A stretch of 64,000 bases of DNA from JAVVUJ01 sp964582545 (lineage in GTDB: Bacteria > Bacillota > Clostridia > Peptostreptococcales > Anaerovoracaceae): the NCBI GenBank assembly GCA_964582545.1, contig CAZOSB010000006.1, positions 32,604 to 96,603 on the forward strand. Reading direction: 5' to 3'. A model generated the notes under the pieces. The model did not search any database, was not told the DNA's origin, and saw only the letters and a program-made list of their open reading frames with translations. Made by a program: the position numbers and the translations under genes. This document shows positions 60,764 to 64,000 of this stretch, in pieces. Each line of letters starts with the position of its first letter. The first letter of the stretch is position 1.

Positions 60764-60787
60764 AAGTGAGCATAATTCAGCTCACTT
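60764..60787. terminator. Terminator between UppS-like gene and convergent XRE regulator
   Basis: AAGTGAGC (60764-60771) pairs with GCTCACTT (60780-60787). The A-rich flanks allow T tails on both strands, so it can end both convergent transcripts. Confidence 0.7.
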
Positions 60788-60795
60788 AAAAGGAT

Positions 60796-61149
60796 CTATT
60801 TTTTCTTTTTTTGACTTTGATGAGAAACAAATTTAACAGTATCCAAAATAAATTCTTTTTCACTGATATTCATTTTGCATAAATAGCTGTCTATTTTTTT
60901 AGTTAATGGATCTTCAAATGTCTCAATTTCAGTTTTCATATGAAATAAATCTTCAAATTCAATTTGCAGGGAATTCACAAGTTTCTCCAAAGTTCTTAAA
61001 GTAACATTTTTTTCCCCGCGCTCAATAGCGGATAAATGAACAGGGTTTAGTTCTGAGATAAACGCTAACTCTTCAATACTATATGAATTTGAGATTCTAT
61101 ACCTTCGAATATTAGCACCGATTTCTTCTTGTATATTAATAATAATCAC
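60796..61149 (-). CDS. XRE-family transcriptional regulator
   Basis: A roughly 117-residue regulator. The Cro/CI-like HTH is IGANIRRYRISNSYSIEELA then VHLSAIERGEKNVTLRTLEKL. The tail is Lys-rich (SQKKKK). The start is unclear: a strong SD (TTTGGAGGTGA) ends at 61149, yet the only in-frame standard codons nearby are a GTG inside it; an ATT at 61140 has ideal spacing of 8 nt. An ATG at 61248 would give 150 residues but has no visible SD. It lies opposite to, and inside, the hyp cluster, so it may control hypCDE or respond to hydrogenase state. The upstream gap (61150-61600) is very A+T-rich. Confidence 0.75.
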   Translation of the reverse strand: MIIINIQEEIGANIRRYRISNSYSIEELAFISELNPVHLSAIERGEKNVTLRTLEKLVNSLQIEFEDLFHMKTEIETFEDPLTKKIDSYLCKMNISEKEFILDTVKFVSHQSQKKKK

Positions 61150-61510
61150 CTCCAAAGCTACAATTAACAAGTAAGTCAGATTTTTCAATAAAAAATCGTT
61201 TTTATCTATCTTAATAAGGATATATATTTTGCGAAAATTTTCAAACACTTTTAAATTTTAAGAATACTTATATCTAAAAAAATAAAAATAAATAAACATT
61301 TTTAAAAATAATTCTCAAATATTGGTTTCTATAATTGAAAACCTTCAAAAGTAAATGAAAATATTTCGTAACATAAAATATATTGCATTTATTTTAGCTT
61401 AACACTTTATTAATATACTATTTTTTAAAACTTTTAATATTTCATTTTAAAGTTGGATTATTCCGTTTAACAAATATAGATTATACTGTACATAAAAGCA
61501 TATTTTTGTT

Positions 61511-61535
61511 AAGATAAGATAGGATAAAATAAGAT
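61511..61535. repeat. Pentanucleotide repeat upstream of hypC
   Basis: Five 5-nt units, AAGAT, AAGAT, AGGAT, AAAAT, AAGAT, lie about 65 nt upstream of the hypC start. This is the same AGATA-type unit, on the opposite strand, as the ten-copy array at 19741-19790. No other gene or clear promoter is visible in the 61250-61600 gap. Confidence 0.6.
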
Positions 61536-61600
61536 AGATAAGTTTACTTATATAGAGACTAAAAATGGACCATAGATAGAAAGGAAACAAGGAATCGCTT

Positions 61601-61816
61601 ATGTGTATAGCAATGCCGGGGCAGATAGTATCCTTAGAGGGAAATAATGCTACCGCAGACTTTAATGGAAATAAAATAAACATCAATATTGGCATGGTGG
61701 ATGCGTCTATTGGGGATTACGTTTTAGTACACGCTGGATGTGCTATTGAGGTGATGGAAAAGAGCAAAGCGGTTGAACTGATAGAGCTCTTTGATGAACT
61801 GGATCAGCTCTCATGA
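61601..61816 (+). CDS. hypC: Hydrogenase maturation chaperone HypC
   Basis: A 71-residue protein starting MCIAMPGQ: Cys2, exposed after Met removal, binds the Fe(CN)2CO intermediate with HypD. The second conserved residue is the His in VLVHAGCAI. It shuttles Fe(CN)2CO from HypD to EchE. SD AAAGGA. It overlaps hypD by 4 nt. Confidence 0.95.
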   Translation: MCIAMPGQIVSLEGNNATADFNGNKININIGMVDASIGDYVLVHAGCAIEVMEKSKAVELIELFDELDQLS

Positions 61817-62868
61817 AGACAGAAGATGCAGTGAGGCTTCTAAAGGAGTACGACGGAAGAGCATTAAAGTTCATGGAGGTCTGTGGCTCTCATACAGCAG
61901 CTATTTTTAAAAGTGGTATTCGAGATCTTTTATCCCCTAAGATTCAACTGATTTCCGGACCGGGCTGCCCAGTATGTGTTACTCCTACAGCGTATATCGA
62001 TCAATGTATCGAGTATGCAAAGAAAGAAAGGCATGTGCTGATGACCTTCGGGGACATGATGAAAGTACCGGGAAGTCAGGGGACTCTTACGGATGCCAAG
62101 GCACAGGGCGCTAAGGTAGAAATGATGTATGCTCCCGAAGAAGTTTTAAAGAAAGCCATTGAAAGCCCCCATAATACTTATGTTCTGGCGGCTGTAGGGT
62201 TTGAGACCACAGCGCCTGTTCACGCAATGGCTCTGGAGGCAGCGATCCACAACGGAATAAAGAATATCAGGCTGTTGACGGCGCTAAAAACTATTCTTCC
62301 TGCTTTGGAAATGATTTGTTGTGATGAGGCAAAAATAGATGGGTTTATTTGCCCGGGTCATGTAAGTGTCATAGTAGGTAGTGAAGTCTACGAGGAAATG
62401 GCGTTAAAATACCAGAAGCCGTTTGTTATAACAGGATTTGAGCCTGAGCATATTTTGGTCAGCGTATTTGCACTGACCAAGATGGCTCAACAGCCAGAAA
62501 GGAAGGAGCATGTAAGGAACCTATATCCCAATGCAGTTAAAATGGAAGGCAACAAAAAAGCCCTTTCCTTAATAGATAGATACTTTGAAATAGGGTCTGC
62601 TACTTGGCGGGGATTGGGTGCCTTGGAAGGTTCCGGGTATTATTTGCGAGCAGAGTTCAGCGAATATGATGCAGGTAGCCGTGGTTTGGATGGGGATGCT
62701 ACATTACCTAAAAACTGCAAATGTAACGATGTAATCTTAGGAAGGCTTTCGCCAGCAGAGTGCCCTTTATTTGGGGTGAGCTGTAACCCCTCAAGCCCTT
62801 GGGGACCTTGTATGGTTTCTCCTGAGGGAGCCTGCGGAATTTGGTTTAGAAATGGAGGATACCGATGA
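61813..62868 (+). CDS. hypD: Hydrogenase maturation scaffold HypD
   Basis: A 351-residue [4Fe-4S] protein. Conserved motifs: MEVCGSHT (near residues 18-25), GPGCPVCVTP (near 49-58), GFETTAP and the C-terminal Fe-S ligand region with CPLFGVSC, CMVSPEGAC. HypD assembles the Fe(CN)2CO group with HypC and HypE. It overlaps hypC by 4 nt and hypE by 4 nt, so hypCDE is one translationally coupled operon. Confidence 0.96.
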   Translation: MKTEDAVRLLKEYDGRALKFMEVCGSHTAAIFKSGIRDLLSPKIQLISGPGCPVCVTPTAYIDQCIEYAKKERHVLMTFGDMMKVPGSQGTLTDAKAQGAKVEMMYAPEEVLKKAIESPHNTYVLAAVGFETTAPVHAMALEAAIHNGIKNIRLLTALKTILPALEMICCDEAKIDGFICPGHVSVIVGSEVYEEMALKYQKPFVITGFEPEHILVSVFALTKMAQQPERKEHVRNLYPNAVKMEGNKKALSLIDRYFEIGSATWRGLGALEGSGYYLRAEFSEYDAGSRGLDGDATLPKNCKCNDVILGRLSPAECPLFGVSCNPSSPWGPCMVSPEGACGIWFRNGGYR

Positions 62869-63848
62869 TTATTAACATGTCACATGGCAGCGGCGGAAAG
62901 GCTTCGGAAGAATTGATGAAATCTATTTTTGGTAAATATTTTTCTAATGAAATATTAAATAGAATGGAAGATGGTGCAGTATTAAACATCAGTGGAAAAA
63001 TCGCATTTAGTACGGATTCCTTTGTGGTGAACCCCGTGGTGTTTCCTGGAGGTGATATAGGTAAACTATCCATATGTGGCACGGTAAACGATCTGCTCAT
63101 GATGGGTGCTCGGCCTTCCTACATGACCTGTGGGTTTATTTTGGAGGAGGGTTTGGAGATTTCGCTATTGGAACAAATCGTTGCCTCCATGGCTCAAACT
63201 GCAAAGGATGCCGGTGTGCGAATTGTGGCGGGGGATACCAAGGTCATCGAAGGAAACGGTGGTCTTTATATCAACACCTCAGGCATCGGAGAGATTCCAG
63301 AAGGAAGGAATATCAGCTCTGCCAATTGTAAAATAGGGGATAGCGTGCTTTTGTCAGGAACTTTGGGGGATCATCATGCCTGTATTTTGAGTCGGCGAAT
63401 GCAAATTAACAATAAAATTAAAAGTGATTGTGCTTGTCTAAAGGATCTGGTGGAAGTCCTTTTTAACAATGGAATTGAAGTGAGGGTTATGAGAGATGTT
63501 ACCAGAGGAGGACTGGCTACCATTTTGAATGAAATTGCGGTGGCATCCAACTGCTCCATTCAACTTCAGGAACAACTCATTCCGGTAGACGAAGAGGTGA
63601 AAGGTTTCTGCGATATTTTAGGATTGGATCCTCTTTACATGGGAAACGAGGGTAAGATGATTGCAGTGGTGAGCAAAGCGGATGAGGAGAAAGCCTTAGA
63701 ACTTATGAGAAAAACTGACTTTGGACAGAATGCCTCTAAGATAGGAGAAGTGGAATCTTCTGGCGACCCTGTAAGCATGAGAACCCGCTTAGGTGGAAGC
63801 AGAAAAATAGATGTATTATATGGGGAAGGTCTTCCCAGAATTTGCTAG
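62865..63848 (+). CDS. hypE: Carbamoyl-dehydratase HypE
   Basis: A 327-residue PurM-like ATPase. Motifs are SHGSGGKAS (residues about 5-13), FSTDSFVV, GDTKVIEG and TRGGLATILNE. The C-terminus is PRIC, the Cys that is carbamoylated by HypF and dehydrated to thiocyanate, giving the CN ligand. No HycI/HyaD-type protease gene follows, in line with an EchE that ends at its mature C-terminus. A weak hairpin lies after the stop (63850-63880), without a T run. Confidence 0.96.
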   Translation: MIINMSHGSGGKASEELMKSIFGKYFSNEILNRMEDGAVLNISGKIAFSTDSFVVNPVVFPGGDIGKLSICGTVNDLLMMGARPSYMTCGFILEEGLEISLLEQIVASMAQTAKDAGVRIVAGDTKVIEGNGGLYINTSGIGEIPEGRNISSANCKIGDSVLLSGTLGDHHACILSRRMQINNKIKSDCACLKDLVEVLFNNGIEVRVMRDVTRGGLATILNEIAVASNCSIQLQEQLIPVDEEVKGFCDILGLDPLYMGNEGKMIAVVSKADEEKALELMRKTDFGQNASKIGEVESSGDPVSMRTRLGGSRKIDVLYGEGLPRIC

Positions 63849-63903
63849 GTTTCCATGAATCCAAAAAATTCCATGGGAAATTGTGCTTTCATAAAAATAT
63901 TAT

Positions 63904-63932
63904 TTGACTTTTTATAACGAATTCAATATAAT
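63904..63932 (+). promoter_or_regulatory. Strong sigma-A promoter near window end
   Basis: TTGACT (63904-63909), a 17-nt spacer and TATAAT (63927-63932). Transcription would begin near 63940. Confidence 0.75.
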
Positions 63933-63939
63933 AAGTAAG

Positions 63940-64000
63940 TCTGAAAATTGTCCTTTGGCAGCTTCACCAGGTTTGGTTTGGGTCCTGCGCAATGAGAATC
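63940..64000 (+). ncRNA. ffs: Probable 5' part of SRP RNA (cut by window end)
   Basis: Directly behind a near-consensus promoter there is no SD or start codon. The last 30 bases contain GGGTCCTGCGCAATGAGAA, which resembles the GGxCxTGCGCAAxG stretch that precedes the conserved domain-IV hairpin of bacterial small SRP RNA. The diagnostic TGAACC and GTCAGGxCCGGAAGGxAGCA parts would lie just outside the window. This is recognition from memory of the family, not a search. Confidence 0.45.

Noticed and set aside
1..64000. CRISPR arrays, IS elements, prophage, tRNA and rRNA genes
   Set aside because: I found no direct-repeat/spacer pattern, transposase, integrase or structural phage gene, and no recognisable tRNA or rRNA sequence.

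Overview
The window looks like the chromosome of an anaerobic, Gram-positive, spore-forming clostridium that ferments amino acids. The evidence is a BofA-type sporulation protein, an S-layer-anchored surface protein, superoxide reductase and reverse rubrerythrin instead of catalase, an ornithine/alanine racemase-like enzyme, several amino-acid transporters, and a six-subunit Ech-type [NiFe] hydrogenase with its maturation genes. I saw no rRNA, tRNA, CRISPR array, transposase or prophage gene.

Region 1 (1 to about 18.9 kb) reads as an accessory island, visibly richer in G+C than the rest. Genes, in order: an MraZ/AbrB-like protein fused to leucine-rich repeats (cut by the window edge), a small Cys-containing protein, a macrodomain protein, a WG-repeat-like protein, a metallophosphatase, a frameshifted XRE-type regulator, an HTH protein, an FHA/zinc-ribbon/Ser-Thr kinase, a second kinase with a TPR-like and beta-propeller-like tail, a SpoT-type HD hydrolase, a secreted lipoprotein, a HEAT-like protein and a 1757-residue SLH/LRR surface protein. 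Six promoters here, on both strands, carry the same element (TGAAACTTTGC followed by about AGAAA) with its 5' end 36-38 nt upstream of a TATAAT-like -10 box. That ties signalling, alarmone-type and cell-surface genes into one apparent regulon, the most interesting feature of the window. Three stacked hairpins at 18921-19025 mark the end of the island.

Region 2 (19.0-37.9 kb) is housekeeping and metabolism: superoxide reductase, small proteins, a COG2509-like flavoprotein, an AAA/DUF4143 ATPase, AddB (no AddA beside it), CysK, two tandem AMP-forming acyl-CoA synthetases, a racemase, a DUF1540 protein, DapF, a D-cysteine desulfhydrase-like enzyme, a DAACS symporter, LysA and reverse rubrerythrin.

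Region 3 (38.2-51 kb) holds a complete branched-chain amino-acid-type ABC transporter (livHMGFK), a NifU-like scaffold, a CapA-like protein, PepV, a ROK kinase, BofA and two APC permeases.

Region 4 (51-63.9 kb) is the hydrogenase locus: echABCDEF, hypAB, hypF, a divergent cis-prenyltransferase, an oppositely oriented XRE regulator, then hypCDE. Ech would couple ferredoxin oxidation to H2 production and ion translocation, and the Hyp proteins build its NiFe(CN)2CO centre. The last 60 bases look like the 5' end of a stable RNA, probably SRP RNA, behind a strong promoter.
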